From positions 1 through 53,165 of the forward strand of contig JABVXU010000378.1 of assembly GCA_013365365.1 (NCBI GenBank): a DNA stretch of 53,165 nt, given 5' to 3'. A model generated the notes under the pieces. It was not told where the DNA came from and did not search any database. It worked only from the letters and a program-made list of their open reading frames with translations. Position 1 is the stretch's first letter; the number at the start of each line of letters is the position of its first letter. A program made the translations under genes and the position numbers. The stretch comes from Cruorifilaria tuberocauda (Eukaryota > Nematoda > Chromadorea > Rhabditida > Onchocercidae). This document shows positions 30,915 to 41,749 of this stretch, piece after piece.

Positions 30915-31913
30915 ATGGCAACTTTAAGCGTTAGAGAAGCTCTATGTACGGCAATTAGGGAAGAAATGCAAAATGACTGTGATGTGTTTATCATAGGGGA
31001 AGAGGTTGCAGAGTATGATGGTGCTTACAAAGTAACGAAAGGATTGCTGAAAGAATTTGGAGAGGGTAGGGTAGTTGATGCCCCAATCACTGAGCACGGG
31101 TTTACTGGCCTTGCTGTTGGAGCAGCGCTTGCTGGACTTAAGCCAATTGTTGAGTTTATGACCTTTAATTTTTCTATGCAGGCAATCGACCAAATCGTAA
31201 ACTCTGCAGCAAAAATCAGCTATATGTCAGGTGGTCAGCTTGGGTGTTCTATAGTGTTTCGTGGACCGAATGGTGCTGCAACAAGAGTATCTGCACAACA
31301 TTCTCAATGCTTTGCATCTTGGTACTCACATATACCGGGATTAAAAGTAATAGCACCTTACTTTTCATCTGATTGTAGAGGTCTACTCAAAGCAGCAATC
31401 CGTGATCCAGGTCCAGTAATATTTTTAGAAAATGAAATTGCTTATGGGCATGAGCATGAAGTCTCTGATTCTGAGCTATCAAATAAAGATTATCTACTTA
31501 AGATAGGTAAAGCTGCTATTATCCGAAGAGGAAAGGATGTAACCATTACTGCTTTCTCGTTGAAGTTAGTAGATGCTTTAAATGCAGCAGATTTACTTTT
31601 AAATGAAGGTATAGAAGCTGAAGTTATTGACCTTAGAACTTTAAGGCCACTTGATACCAAAACTATTATTAATTCTATTAAAAAAACTAATAAGTTAGTA
31701 AGTGTAGAGGAAGGTTGGCCGTTTGCAGGAATAGGAGCAGAGTTATCCGCCATCATTATGGAACATGGATTTGATTATCTAGACGCCCCAATTGCTCGAG
31801 TAGCTAGTAAGGATGTCCCATTGCCTTATGCTGCAAACCTGGAAAAGAAAGCATTACCACAGGTAGAGGATATAATTAAAGCTGTACATCATACTTGCTT
31901 TAGAAAAGCTTAG
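30915..31913 (+). CDS. pdhB: Pyruvate dehydrogenase E1 component, beta subunit
   Basis: Beta subunit of the thiamine-diphosphate E1 enzyme that decarboxylates pyruvate for acetyl-CoA production. The 332 residues match the usual length of free-standing E1-beta. Conserved stretches are [19 protein letters not shown] at about 26-45, [20 protein letters not shown], the [17 protein letters not shown] loop, [11 protein letters not shown] and [14 protein letters not shown]. The alpha subunit gene is not in the window; in Rickettsiales the E1 subunit genes are often unlinked (general knowledge). Its stop overlaps the stop of the convergent mgtE. Confidence 0.96.
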   Translation: MATLSVREALCTAIREEMQNDCDVFIIGEEVAEYDGAYKVTKGLLKEFGEGRVVDAPITEHGFTGLAVGAALAGLKPIVEFMTFNFSMQAIDQIVNSAAKISYMSGGQLGCSIVFRGPNGAATRVSAQHSQCFASWYSHIPGLKVIAPYFSSDCRGLLKAAIRDPGPVIFLENEIAYGHEHEVSDSELSNKDYLLKIGKAAIIRRGKDVTITAFSLKLVDALNAADLLLNEGIEAEVIDLRTLRPLDTKTIINSIKKTNKLVSVEEGWPFAGIGAELSAIIMEHGFDYLDAPIARVASKDVPLPYAANLEKKALPQVEDIIKAVHHTCFRKA

Positions 31914-33280
31914 CTATTCATTAAAAAGATTGCAGCTAAACCTAGAAATATAAAAGCAGAAAGAATATCAGTTGTTGCTGATGTTAGAATTGAAGAAGAA
32001 ACTGCAGGGTCGGATTTTAAACGATGGAGCATTATAGGAATAAAAGTTCCAATAAATGTTGCAATAGTTGACATCATAACCATGGAAGCTACAAAAATAA
32101 CCTCTACTTTAAAACTATGAAATCTGATTACTAACACTACAAGTGATATGATAGATAAAATTATTCCATTTATCAAACCTATTAAAAGCTCTTTTATTAG
32201 TATTCTGTTTGCATTTTGCTCAGTTAAATATTTTGTTGCAATTGCTCTGATAGTTAGAGTTACTGTTTGAGATCCTGCGTTTCCACTCATTGATGCGATT
32301 ATTGGCATGATTATTGAAAGTACTATAAAACTTTCTATTACGCTATCGAAAAAACCAACTACTATAGAACATAGAGTTGCTGCTAAAAGGTTAAATAATA
32401 GCCAAGGTAACCTCTGAATTATAGTTTTATGTATAGGAGCATTTATATCAGCTTTAGATGATACACCACTTATTTTAAGTACGTCCTCTTCTGTTTCTTG
32501 TTGGACAACCTTTATTACATCTTCAATTAAGATTACACCTATAATCTTGCCTCGTTTATTTACTACTGGAGCTGATAGTAGAGAATAATCTTTAAATATT
32601 CTTGCTACCTCTTCCTGGTCTACTCCAGTTTTGATGATTTTTATATCCTGACTCATTATCTCTTTTATTATTGTTTCTCCTGAGTGGGATATTACTTTAC
32701 TTAAATTAACACTACCTATGGGTTCTAATTTTGAATTGATAATAAAGACCTGGTGAAATTTCTCTGGTATTTTTCTATAGTTTCGCAAAAATTCTGTTAG
32801 CTCATTTACTGTCCAATAATATGGTGCTATAACCATATTTTTATGTATTAACCTACCTGCACTTTCTTCTGGGTATGATAATAACTCTTCTACCAGTTTT
32901 TGAGTTGAACTTGGCAAGTAATCAAGTATACTACCTATAGACTTTTTGTCTAAATCTTTGACTATGGTCACTATATCTTCTACTTTAAGAAGCATTAATA
33001 ACTTTGCAGTATTTTCTACTCCAAGTGTCTCTATAATTTCCATTTGTAAATCTGGCACCACATGTACTAGGGCATCACTTAACAAGTGCTGATCTAGAAT
33101 ACCAACTAGTTTTTCCCTGTGATCACTAATTGAAGTAGATAAAAAATATGCTAACTGAATGCTGTCTATTGCTTTTACAATCTTACGAGTATTTTCTAAC
33201 TCCTCATTATCAAGAGACTCAATCAAGTCATCAATAGCTTTTTTGTCTAAGCCATAATGAGAATTTATTTCAATATCCAT
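31910..33280 (-). CDS. mgtE: Magnesium transporter MgtE
   Basis: Homodimeric Mg2+ channel of the inner membrane, gated by cytoplasmic magnesium. The 456 residues have the standard order: an N-terminal superhelical domain (to about 130), a CBS pair (about 140-270; [20 protein letters not shown] and [18 protein letters not shown] are visible), a connecting helix, and five membrane helices. The first of these is in [17 protein letters not shown]. The pore signature reads [21 protein letters not shown]. The stop codons of mgtE and pdhB overlap by three bases. The start is divergent from prfB. Confidence 0.95.
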   Translation of the reverse strand: MDIEINSHYGLDKKAIDDLIESLDNEELENTRKIVKAIDSIQLAYFLSTSISDHREKLVGILDQHLLSDALVHVVPDLQMEIIETLGVENTAKLLMLLKVEDIVTIVKDLDKKSIGSILDYLPSSTQKLVEELLSYPEESAGRLIHKNMVIAPYYWTVNELTEFLRNYRKIPEKFHQVFIINSKLEPIGSVNLSKVISHSGETIIKEIMSQDIKIIKTGVDQEEVARIFKDYSLLSAPVVNKRGKIIGVILIEDVIKVVQQETEEDVLKISGVSSKADINAPIHKTIIQRLPWLLFNLLAATLCSIVVGFFDSVIESFIVLSIIMPIIASMSGNAGSQTVTLTIRAIATKYLTEQNANRILIKELLIGLINGIILSIISLVVLVIRFHSFKVEVIFVASMVMMSTIATFIGTFIPIMLHRLKSDPAVSSSILTSATTDILSAFIFLGLAAIFLMNS

Positions 33281-33313
33281 ATCTTTACCTTACTTTTTAA
33301 TAAATATATGTAC

Positions 33314-33341
33314 TTGATCCATTTAAGCATTAGAGTATAAT
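33314..33341 (+). promoter_or_regulatory. Candidate sigma-70 promoter of prfB
   Basis: TTGATC at 33314-33319 and TATAAT at 33336-33341 are separated by 16 bases. They lie about 95 bases before the prfB start, in the divergent space shared with mgtE. Motif match only. Confidence 0.5.
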
Positions 33342-33434
33342 AAGATTGTTTTAAATTAACTACTATATGGTTAAATTTCTCTTTTGTGTACTGTTATTGT
33401 TATTGATAGTAAATATATTAAAACCCAAAGCGTA

Positions 33435-34551
33435 ATGAGAACTCATTTAGAAATCCTTGAACATTTTCAGAGCTTAGCTAAAAGTATTTCAGTTATTAGG
33501 AGGTGTCTTTGACTTAGAAAAATTAAAATTACGCCTTGCAGATCTGGAATCCCAAGCTATAGATGATAATTTATGGGAAGACAACAAAAAGGCGAAGAAA
33601 ATTTTAATGGAGCGTTCTAAAATCAAGAATGATGTAGAGTCATTTTTAAAACTAGAGAGTGAATACAAGGATATTATTGCCTTAATGAAATTTGCTATTG
33701 ACGAGAATGATGAAGGATTTTTTTCTAAAATTGAAAATGAACTAATAGAACTAGAAAAGTTAATCAAGCATAAGGAAGCAGAATCTTTATTTACTGGTGA
33801 AGCAGATAATAATAATTGCTTTTTAGAGATCCACTCAGGAGCTGGTGGAACTGAAAGTAATGATTGGGCTGAAATGCTTATAAATATGTATATAAGGTGG
33901 GCTGAAGTTTATCATAACTTTGAAGTTGAAATTGTGGAAAAATTAGATGGGGAATTAGTTGGAATAAAATCTGCAACAATAAAGATTATTGGAGAAAAAG
34001 CTTATGGATGGGCAAAAAGTGAAAGTGGCATTCACAGACTAGTTAGGATATCACCATTTGATGCAAGCAATAAACGCCATACCAGTTTTGCAAGTATAGG
34101 CGTTACTCCAGTAATAGATGATTCAATTGATATTGCTATAGATGGTAAAGATTTAAAAATTGATACTTACCGCGCCTCTGGAGCAGGAGGTCAGCATGTA
34201 AATAAAACTGAAAGCGCAGTGCGCATAACACATATCCCAACAGGCATTATAGTTCAATGCCAAAACAGCAGATCCCAGCATCAAAATAAAAATGATGCAT
34301 TAAAATTGCTTAAAGGACGTTTATATCAAATTAAATTGGAAGAAAAAGAACAAAAAATGGCTCAAGATTATAGCAAAAAACACGATATAAGTTGGGGCAA
34401 TCAAATTAGATCATATATCATGCACCCATATCAAATGGTAAAAGATTTAAGAACTGGATATGAAATTAGTAATATAAGTTCTGTTTTTAATGGTGACATA
34501 GATTGCTTTATAGTTAGCATGCTCACCAATAAAAAAAATAGGTGTGATTAA
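33435..34551 (+). CDS. prfB: Peptide chain release factor 2, with programmed +1 frameshift
   Basis: Terminates translation at UGA and UAA. Translation begins at ATG 33435 and runs 25 codons to CTT-TGA at 33507-33512. A +1 shift on CTTT lets it continue from GAC at 33511, giving 371 residues, the normal RF2 length. AGGAGG at 33498-33503, three bases before the CTT, is the internal Shine-Dalgarno-like stimulator seen in the classical RF2 site. The codon-recognition tripeptide SPF (about 206-208) and the catalytic GGQ (about 251-253, in SGAGGQHVNKTES) are intact. The in-frame UGA senses low RF2 and so autoregulates synthesis. A tool that starts the gene at 33607 truncates it by about 57 residues. 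Confidence 0.97.
33498..33513 (+). promoter_or_regulatory. RF2 +1 recoding site
   Basis: AGGAGG, a three-base spacer, CTT, TGA and a following C form the classical RF2 frameshift signal. The spacing is the same as in E. coli (AGGGGG-TAT-CTT-TGAC). The arrangement is read directly from the sequence. Confidence 0.95.
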
Positions 34552-34753
34552 TTTTTGTATGATGTATTTATGGAACTTTGCTATGTTGTCCCGATTTGGA
34601 AACTCTAACTTATTATTAAGTAGGTGATTGTATAAAAGCAAAATTTTCAGTGTAAAGTCATCTACTTGAATGAGACTTCTTTCTGCACAGCTTTATTATT
34701 TACTCCAGGTGTATTACATGTATACTTATTACTAAATTAAACTTAAAACGATA

Positions 34754-36589
34754 ATGAATGAGTTTAAATCGATTCGTAATATTGCAATAATCGCACACGT
34801 TGACCACGGCAAGACTACTTTGTTGGACAACATGTTAAAGCAGAATGGTATATTTCGCGAGAATCAAGGAATACAAGAACGGATTATGGATAGTAGCGAT
34901 CAAGAACGTGAACGTGGAATCACAATACTTGCGAAATGTACATCAATAATGTGGGAAAATGAAAAAATCAACATTATTGATACACCAGGACATGCAGACT
35001 TTGGTGGAGAAGTAGAAAGGGTGCTATGCATGGCAGATGGTGTGCTACTGCTTGTTGATGCTGTCGAAGGTCCAATGCCACAGACCAAGTTTGTATTATC
35101 AAAAGCACTAAAAGCAAATTTAAAGCCAATTGTAGTAATAAATAAGGTTGATCGACCAGACAGCAAAATTGATGAAGTATTAAATGAAATATACGAACTA
35201 TTTTTTAATCTTGATGCAACTAATGAGCAGCTAGATTTTCCAGTACTGTATGCCTCAGGTAGGAATGGCTGGTGTGTTAAGGATCTTTCTGATGAAAGGA
35301 AAGACTTGAGCCCATTATTTTCAACAGTTATAGATCACATAAAACCTTTTGTTTATGATCAAAAAGCACCTTTTGCTATGCTGGTCACTTTGCTTGAATC
35401 TGATAAATTTCTTGGAAGAATATTAACAGGGAAAATTTATCAAGGAGTTGTGAAAGTTAACTCTGATCTTAAAGTATTTACCCTCGATGGTAGAGTAGTT
35501 GAGCGAGGAAGATTGATAAAATTGCTATCATTTTCTGGTTTAAAACGTATTCCAGTAGAACAAGCCGTAGCAGGTGATATAATTGCAATTGCAGGTCTTG
35601 AAAAAGCTTCAGTTTCAGACACTATAGCAGCACCTGAGGTTACAACTGCAATAAGCTCGACTCCTGTTGATCCACCAACTATGGCAGTCATGATAAGTGT
35701 TAATGATTCACCTCTTGCTGGACAAGAAGGAACAAAGCTTACCTCAAACGTTATAAAGGACCGTCTATATGCAGAGGCAGAAACAAATGTTGCAATTACT
35801 GTAACTACAACACCTAGTGGCGAAGCGTTTGAAGTTGGTGGGCGTGGCGAACTACAACTTGGAGTGTTAATCGAGAACATGAGAAGAGAAGGCTTTGAAC
35901 TTTCTGTTTCACGTCCTAGGGTCTTTTTTAAAGAGGAAAATGGTAAAAAGCTTGAACCTATAGAGGAAGTAGTAATCGATGTAGATGATGAGTATAGCGG
36001 TATTGTCATGGAAAAACTCAGCTTGCGCAAAGGTGAAGTGACTGATGTGAGATCTTCCGGTAAGAATAGAACAAGATTAACTTTTTTGGTGCCATCAAGA
36101 GGATTGATTGGCTATCAAGGAGAGCTCTTAACTGATTCTCGTGGTACTGGTATAATTAATCGTTTATTTCATAGTTATGCTCCACATAAGGGGCAAATTT
36201 CAGGAAGGCGTAATGGAGTGCTGATTTCTACTGATAAAGGTGAAGCTGTAGCGTATGCAATTTTTAATTTACAAGACAGGGGAACAATGTTTATTAAGCC
36301 ACAAGATAAAATGTATTGTGGTATGATCATTGGCCAGCATAGTCGTGAAAATGATTTGGAGATAAATGTTCTTAAAAGCAAGCAATTAACAAACATAAGA
36401 GCTACAGGTAGCGATGAAGCTATAAAACTTACTCCACCAAAGATAATGACTTTAGAGGAAATGATATCGTATATAGACGATGATGAATTGGTAGAAGTAA
36501 CTCCGAAATCTATACGTTTGCGTAAAAAATTACTTAACCCTAATGAACGTAAACGTGCAGAAAGGGAGAAAAAAATGAAGAATAGATAG
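34754..36589 (+). CDS. typA: Ribosome-associated GTPase TypA/BipA
   Basis: Translational GTPase related to EF-G and LepA that binds the ribosome and helps 50S assembly and stress adaptation. The 611 residues match the family. The P-loop AHVDHGKT lies at 14-21, DTPGH at 76-80 and NKVD at 130-133. The switch I segment RERGITILAK is followed by domain II. The C-terminal BipA-specific part contains PSRGLIGYQGELLTDSRGTG and a basic tail (ERKRAEREKKMKNR). It stands alone on the plus strand, 200 bases after prfB. Confidence 0.97.
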   Translation: MNEFKSIRNIAIIAHVDHGKTTLLDNMLKQNGIFRENQGIQERIMDSSDQERERGITILAKCTSIMWENEKINIIDTPGHADFGGEVERVLCMADGVLLLVDAVEGPMPQTKFVLSKALKANLKPIVVINKVDRPDSKIDEVLNEIYELFFNLDATNEQLDFPVLYASGRNGWCVKDLSDERKDLSPLFSTVIDHIKPFVYDQKAPFAMLVTLLESDKFLGRILTGKIYQGVVKVNSDLKVFTLDGRVVERGRLIKLLSFSGLKRIPVEQAVAGDIIAIAGLEKASVSDTIAAPEVTTAISSTPVDPPTMAVMISVNDSPLAGQEGTKLTSNVIKDRLYAEAETNVAITVTTTPSGEAFEVGGRGELQLGVLIENMRREGFELSVSRPRVFFKEENGKKLEPIEEVVIDVDDEYSGIVMEKLSLRKGEVTDVRSSGKNRTRLTFLVPSRGLIGYQGELLTDSRGTGIINRLFHSYAPHKGQISGRRNGVLISTDKGEAVAYAIFNLQDRGTMFIKPQDKMYCGMIIGQHSRENDLEINVLKSKQLTNIRATGSDEAIKLTPPKIMTLEEMISYIDDDELVEVTPKSIRLRKKLLNPNERKRAEREKKMKNR

Positions 36590-36864
36590 AAAAGAATAGA
36601 CATGATTATATATTTCTAATGTCAAACTTTTACTTATAGATGATAGCACATGCGTTCATCATTTCTACCTTGACAGTTACATTTTTCATTTTTTGCTAAG
36701 TTTCATTGCCATATATTTTTGGTAGTGAGCATTGGACCTTTAGGTCTTTATGATAGAGAGTAGTTCGTGTCTACCAGCAGTTACTAAAATTCCTAATTAG
36801 GATGGAGAAAATAGAATGAAATATCAAATAATATGCTCTATAATCAAGGTTTTAAGATAAGAAA

Positions 36865-37848
36865 ATGGCAATTTCTGTAGGAATTAATGGTCTTGGTAGA
36901 ATAGGAAGGAATGTATTACGTGCTATTTTTGAAATAGAAAAATACAGTAAACAAATAGAAGTTATAGCTGTAAATGGATCACTTAGTGCTAAACAACATG
37001 CACATTTGATTAAATATGACTCTATTCATGGTAAATTCAATGGTAATATTAGTTTTAGTGAATCTGAAAACTGGATTTCTATGAACGGCAGAAAATTTTT
37101 CTTGTATAGAGAACGGGATCCTGCAAACATTCTATGGGACGTTGATATAGTGTTTGAATGCACAGGTGCATTCAATAAGCGAACAGAAGCAATAAAGCAT
37201 AATGCAAGAAGAATAGTTGTCTCTGCTCCAGTTTTAGATGCTGATGTAACTATAGTTTATGGTGTGAACAATGATATGCTAAAAAAAGAGCATAAGATAA
37301 TATCTGCAGGTTCTTGTACTACAAATTGCCTAGCTCCTGTTGTTCAAGTTTTGCATTATAATTTAGGAATAAAAAGTGGTTTTATGACCACTATACATGC
37401 CTATACAAATGATCAAAACATTCTTGATGGCAATCATGAAGATTTACGAAGAGCAAGAGCTTGTGCGCTATCTATAGTACCAACTACAACTGGAGCAGCA
37501 AAAACAATCAATTCTATTATTCCTGAATTAAAAGGAAAGATAGACGGTACTGCCATTAGAGTTCCAATTAGTAATGTTTCCATGATTGATTTTAAATTTA
37601 TAACTGATAAAAAAGCAACTGCTAATGAAATAAATAAAATATTTAAGAATTCGACAAGTTATATACTTTCCACATGTGAGGATCCTTTAGTCTCAATAGA
37701 CTTCATACACACTCCTTATAGTGCAATTGTAGATCTAACTAGTACATATGTTACAGGTGATATATATAGGATTGCAGCATGGTACGATAACGAATGGGCC
37801 TTTTCATTGAGAATGCTAGATATAGCATTACTATGCTATAATAAATAA
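36865..37848 (+). CDS. gap: Glyceraldehyde-3-phosphate dehydrogenase
   Basis: NAD(P)-dependent enzyme interconverting glyceraldehyde 3-phosphate and 1,3-bisphosphoglycerate. Wolbachia runs this part of the pathway mainly toward gluconeogenesis because it lacks full glycolysis (general knowledge). The 327 residues show the Rossmann GINGLGRIGRNVLRAI at 7-22, the catalytic Cys151 in SAGSCTTNCLAPV and the base His178 in TTIHAYTND. The WYDNEWAFSLRM end is complete. The stop is six bases before the tatC start, so the two genes are probably co-transcribed. Confidence 0.96.
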   Translation: MAISVGINGLGRIGRNVLRAIFEIEKYSKQIEVIAVNGSLSAKQHAHLIKYDSIHGKFNGNISFSESENWISMNGRKFFLYRERDPANILWDVDIVFECTGAFNKRTEAIKHNARRIVVSAPVLDADVTIVYGVNNDMLKKEHKIISAGSCTTNCLAPVVQVLHYNLGIKSGFMTTIHAYTNDQNILDGNHEDLRRARACALSIVPTTTGAAKTINSIIPELKGKIDGTAIRVPISNVSMIDFKFITDKKATANEINKIFKNSTSYILSTCEDPLVSIDFIHTPYSAIVDLTSTYVTGDIYRIAAWYDNEWAFSLRMLDIALLCYNK

Positions 37849-37854
37849 TAGAGT

Positions 37855-38619
37855 ATGAAGAAAAAACAAGAAAAATATACTTCATTTTATGAGCACTTTG
37901 CAGAGCTTAGAAGAAAGGTCATTTTCTGCTTTCTATTTTTTCTTGTCGCTTTTTGTTTTTGCTATTATTTTAAGGAGAACATATACTATTTTTTGCTTAC
38001 ACCACTAATGGAAATCACAAAAGGTAGTGGTGACTTTTCTCTAATCTACACAGATTTGACAGAAGCATTTTTTGTATATCTAAGGGTTGCTATAATGAGT
38101 GCTCTTCTGTTTTCTTTTCCTGTATTTGCGTGGAAATTTTATACATTTTTAGCACCTGGCTTATATAAAAGAGAAAGGGCAGTGTTGTTGCCATATTTAA
38201 TTGCGACGCCAGTCTTATTTATAACTGGGGCTGCTGTGGTTTATTACTACATATTTCCTTTAGCATGGAAATTTTTTATTGCTTTTGAGTATAGTAGTAA
38301 ACCCTTCGGTATACCAATAGAATTTATGCCATCAGTGAGCGAATACTTAGATCTTGTTCTCCAATTCATGTTCGCATTTGGAACTGCATTTCAAATTCCA
38401 GTTATACTCACATTAATGGTCAGAGCTGGACTACTTACTACACAAAGTTTGTCGAATAGGCGTAGAATTGCAATAGTGTTAATTTTCATTATCGCTGCAA
38501 TTTTAACTCCACCTGATGTATTAAGCCAAGTAGGACTTGCTGTACCAATGTTGATTTTATATGAGATATCCATCTTAGTGTGTAGGTATATTGAAAAAAA
38601 AGCAAAGAGTAATACTTGA
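37855..38619 (+). CDS. tatC: Sec-independent protein translocase TatC
   Basis: Core receptor of the twin-arginine pathway in the inner membrane; recognises RR signal peptides of folded proteins. The 254 residues have the six-helix pattern. The N-terminal motif FYEHFAELRRKVIFCF includes the conserved Glu and Leu-Arg-Arg. The second conserved segment is FPVFAWKFYTFLAPGLYKRER, an essential cytoplasmic loop. A later conserved loop reads FGTAFQIPVILTLMVRAGL. A lysine-rich tail closes it. It lies directly behind gap. tatA is not in the window. The neighbour downstream is convergent. Confidence 0.95.
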   Translation: MKKKQEKYTSFYEHFAELRRKVIFCFLFFLVAFCFCYYFKENIYYFLLTPLMEITKGSGDFSLIYTDLTEAFFVYLRVAIMSALLFSFPVFAWKFYTFLAPGLYKRERAVLLPYLIATPVLFITGAAVVYYYIFPLAWKFFIAFEYSSKPFGIPIEFMPSVSEYLDLVLQFMFAFGTAFQIPVILTLMVRAGLLTTQSLSNRRRIAIVLIFIIAAILTPPDVLSQVGLAVPMLILYEISILVCRYIEKKAKSNT

Positions 38620-38649
38620 GTATCAATATCTATCTGTATCTATAAATTA

Positions 38650-38665
38650 CATAATATATATTATG
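38650..38665. repeat. 16-base AT palindrome between convergent genes
   Basis: CATAATATATATTATG is a perfect inverted repeat between tatC (+) and the AsmA-like gene (-). It might help end transcription on either strand but has no GC stem, so this is uncertain. Confidence 0.35.
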
Positions 38666-38701
38666 GAAAATAGAACTAAAAACAAAGCATTTCATTTGTA
38701 T

Positions 38702-41700
38702 TTAAGTAGGCTTAGATTTCCTTTTTAGACCCTTAGTAAGGGCATCATTAGTCTTTGTCATAGCACTATCAAACACCTCCAATAATCTTTTAAATAGGCT
38801 TGGAGTTAATGAAAAAATAGGGTTAACAGATACGTTATTATTTTTATTATCACCACTTGCTTTGTAATCTATTGAAATAATACCCCTACTTTTTCCACCA
38901 GTAAGAAATTTTCCAATTATAGGAATTTTTAATAGAAATTTATTAATTAAGTATGCTGGTATTACTTGTCCTTCAACCTGAAATTTATGATCTTTAATAT
39001 CAATCTTACCACTAGTACTAATGCCTAATTCTGCTCCTTCAACCCATGACTCCTCAATTTTTATGAGACCACTTTTATACAAAAAGGGAGCATTATATTT
39101 ATCAAAATACACACCCTCATTCTTTATAACATTTACAATACCAGGGAGCGAAGACATCGACAATAAAGTAGTGAGTAGTGGAGCATCTTTGATATAAAAA
39201 TTGCTAATGGATAACATGCCATAACGTTCACCATTTTCTCTCTGAGATGATAGATAAAAAGATAATTTCCCATTTTTAACTGATTTGCTAATGCCTAAGG
39301 ACCGTAAAAACATACCTGAATTATCCGTGTATATTTCAAGACCTACTCCACTATACTCTGCAAATATATTACCGCTATCTTTAAGGAACTGCCCTGTAAA
39401 TCGACTCCCATTGCAACTACCCTTAGTACAAATCAAAGCTAGCTTAGCATCTTTAATAATAATATCTTCTTTCATAATTATGTTATCAACATTCATATCA
39501 ATTTCTATTCCTATATCTCTGCTTAATTTATTATTATCTTTGCTGAAGAAATCCAAAATATTGCCTAAATTTACTTTCTTTCCCAAGATAGTTATAACGT
39601 TTTTCTCTTTACTTGATTTGATTTTTACACTTAAGTCACTGTTAGGCAGCATGAAGTTGCTAGAGTTTAAATGTAAATTCCCGTTTTCTAATTTTCCACT
39701 GAATCTTATATCTAAGCCATTTCCAATAACATCTAGGCTATCTATTAATAGTTTTCCTATTCCATTTAATCTTGTAGAAAACACAATTTTATTGTGTGTA
39801 TTAGAATATTTTTTTTGTCCTAAGCAGCTTAAGCTCAATTCTAGCTTTGATAAATCTATGCTACCATTAATATATCCAGTCTTATCTGGATTTATCATTG
39901 ATTCTATGTTAGCATTAATATGCCCACTATCTAGATTAAGTATCTTAGCTGGTAAATCACCAGTTAAATTCCAGGAAAGCCCCTTATTTTTATTACTGCT
40001 TTTCAGATCAAACAATAGCTGTGTGTTATTTACCATGCCACTTCCATGAAAATCAATGAAATCTCTGCCAAAATCAAGCTTAATATCATAGTTACCGAGA
40101 CTTGCACCGTAGATAACTAAATTATCAATTTTGGAATTAAAGCTGGCTAAAAAGTCTGCTTTTTTGTTACCAGAGTTTAGATTAAAAATACGTAAACTGA
40201 ATACAGATTCCGCTCTTCCATTTATCTTATCACTTGTAACCTGAATGATATCATCTAGCTTAAATTTTATATGTTCATATAACCCATAAACATCACTTAC
40301 AGCTTGACCATTAATGATAAGAACTGAATCTTCTTTATTGAGAGAATTCATTTCAATTTGTCCGGCATTAATAATAAAATTCTGAAATTTAGCACTGTTT
40401 ACAGTAATTTTAAGATCATTATTTTTAAGAGTCAGATTACCATTTAATTCCTTTACTTGTTTTGAATTTTCATCAAACTTTATGCTACCGTTTTCTATAT
40501 CAGCAACAATCATAATGTCTGACAGGTCATTATTATTGATTAAGCTATTGATTTTGCCGTTAAAATTTGTAATTATATTTACAATGTCACCACCAATATG
40601 GTTGCAATACCATTTTTTAAATTTATTATTCACTATACCATCTGGTACATATGTGCATAAATCCCTTGTAGTGAGTCTACTAATATTAACCATAAGCAGA
40701 GCATTATTTGTATTAAAGTTTATCTTCCCTATTAAAGAAAGATATATGTTATCCAAGTTAAAATGGAAACTTTTTATACTAATGATTCTGTCTCCATATG
40801 TTAAATTTATATTTACGTCAGTCATGGGTAAGCCTTTACTCACACTGCTCTCTATATTATTTAACACGTATATGTTCCCATCTATTACTTCATCATTTTC
40901 ATTGATCCTTATAGAAAAGGTTCCTTTGAATCCTATGTCTTTACATAAATTGTAATCTTTAACTAATGTAATAAACCAACTTAATGATTCTAATTTTAGG
41001 TTATAGAACTTACCATGCATATCTAACAAACCATTACAATTTTTTATCACAATAGATAAGTTATCTAGAACTCCTTTCTTATCTTTTGTACGAATATAAA
41101 CATCTAAAGTATCAAAATTCTCTCCTTTCCCTATATACACCTTATTAATGAAAAATTTGCTCCCCATATCTTTATGGATTGAAATATTAGTAATTTCAAT
41201 CTTTGAATCTGTGCTTAATTTAAGGAATAATTTCCTTATTGCTTTCAAAAAGCTTTGGAAATTGAAATCAATTGTTTTGGAGTCAGATTTTTTTTTATTA
41301 TCTGCAGTCCAATCTATTATCATTAAATCTGCTGGTACTGTGACCCATTTTCTTTTCTCTTGAATTCCAGAGTCATGCGCTGGAACTACAGTTGTAGGAC
41401 AAATACGTATGTATATTTTGTCAGCTAAAATCTGAGAAAATTGCATATTGGTTTTAAATAATGAACTTAGCTTAAAATGTGCAGAAAAGTTAGAGATCTT
41501 TACAGCAAGAGCTTGGTTTGTTATTTTAAGGTCTGTAACAACCAAGCATATATCCTTGATGCCTTTTTGCCATACAACTGAAATGCTCTCCATATCAATA
41601 TTTGCATTTGCAAACATTTTTGATATTTTTTTCTTTATATAAAAATTAATATAATTATTATTGATTTCTAAAGAATCATTCTTTTTAAATAAGATAAAAA

Positions 41701-41749
41701 AGCAAAATATAAATAATAAAGCTAAAAAAAATAATGCATTCTTAAGCAT
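38702..41749 (-). CDS. AsmA/YhdP-like (DUF3971) envelope protein
   Basis: Large 1015-residue protein with one N-terminal membrane helix (about 4-22) and a long periplasmic part. Repeated beta-strand patterns (for example GNLHLNSSNFMLPNSDLSV) are typical of AsmA-like repeat proteins. The C-terminal block, with EGQVIPAYLINKFLLKIPIIG and GGKSRGIISIDYKASGD, resembles the AsmA2/DUF3971 region of YhdP. Such proteins form bridges for phospholipid transport between the inner and outer membranes in E. coli (family knowledge). Its role in Wolbachia, which lacks LPS, is unknown. The start overlaps the rnhA stop by eight bases, so the two are in one operon. Confidence 0.8.
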   Translation of the reverse strand: MLKNALFFLALLFIFCFFILFKKNDSLEINNNYINFYIKKKISKMFANANIDMESISVVWQKGIKDICLVVTDLKITNQALAVKISNFSAHFKLSSLFKTNMQFSQILADKIYIRICPTTVVPAHDSGIQEKRKWVTVPADLMIIDWTADNKKKSDSKTIDFNFQSFLKAIRKLFLKLSTDSKIEITNISIHKDMGSKFFINKVYIGKGENFDTLDVYIRTKDKKGVLDNLSIVIKNCNGLLDMHGKFYNLKLESLSWFITLVKDYNLCKDIGFKGTFSIRINENDEVIDGNIYVLNNIESSVSKGLPMTDVNINLTYGDRIISIKSFHFNLDNIYLSLIGKINFNTNNALLMVNISRLTTRDLCTYVPDGIVNNKFKKWYCNHIGGDIVNIITNFNGKINSLINNNDLSDIMIVADIENGSIKFDENSKQVKELNGNLTLKNNDLKITVNSAKFQNFIINAGQIEMNSLNKEDSVLIINGQAVSDVYGLYEHIKFKLDDIIQVTSDKINGRAESVFSLRIFNLNSGNKKADFLASFNSKIDNLVIYGASLGNYDIKLDFGRDFIDFHGSGMVNNTQLLFDLKSSNKNKGLSWNLTGDLPAKILNLDSGHINANIESMINPDKTGYINGSIDLSKLELSLSCLGQKKYSNTHNKIVFSTRLNGIGKLLIDSLDVIGNGLDIRFSGKLENGNLHLNSSNFMLPNSDLSVKIKSSKEKNVITILGKKVNLGNILDFFSKDNNKLSRDIGIEIDMNVDNIIMKEDIIIKDAKLALICTKGSCNGSRFTGQFLKDSGNIFAEYSGVGLEIYTDNSGMFLRSLGISKSVKNGKLSFYLSSQRENGERYGMLSISNFYIKDAPLLTTLLSMSSLPGIVNVIKNEGVYFDKYNAPFLYKSGLIKIEESWVEGAELGISTSGKIDIKDHKFQVEGQVIPAYLINKFLLKIPIIGKFLTGGKSRGIISIDYKASGDNKNNNVSVNPIFSLTPSLFKRLLEVFDSAMTKTNDALTKGLKRKSKPT

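Noticed and set aside
33435..33512. prfB as a frameshifted pseudogene
   Set aside because: The break is exactly the classical RF2 recoding signal, and the rest of the gene is intact.
35440..36030. 196-residue minus-strand frame
   Set aside because: Shadow of typA on the opposite strand.
39285..40049. 254-residue plus-strand frame
   Set aside because: Shadow of the AsmA-like gene; hydrophobic only because of the complementary codon pattern.
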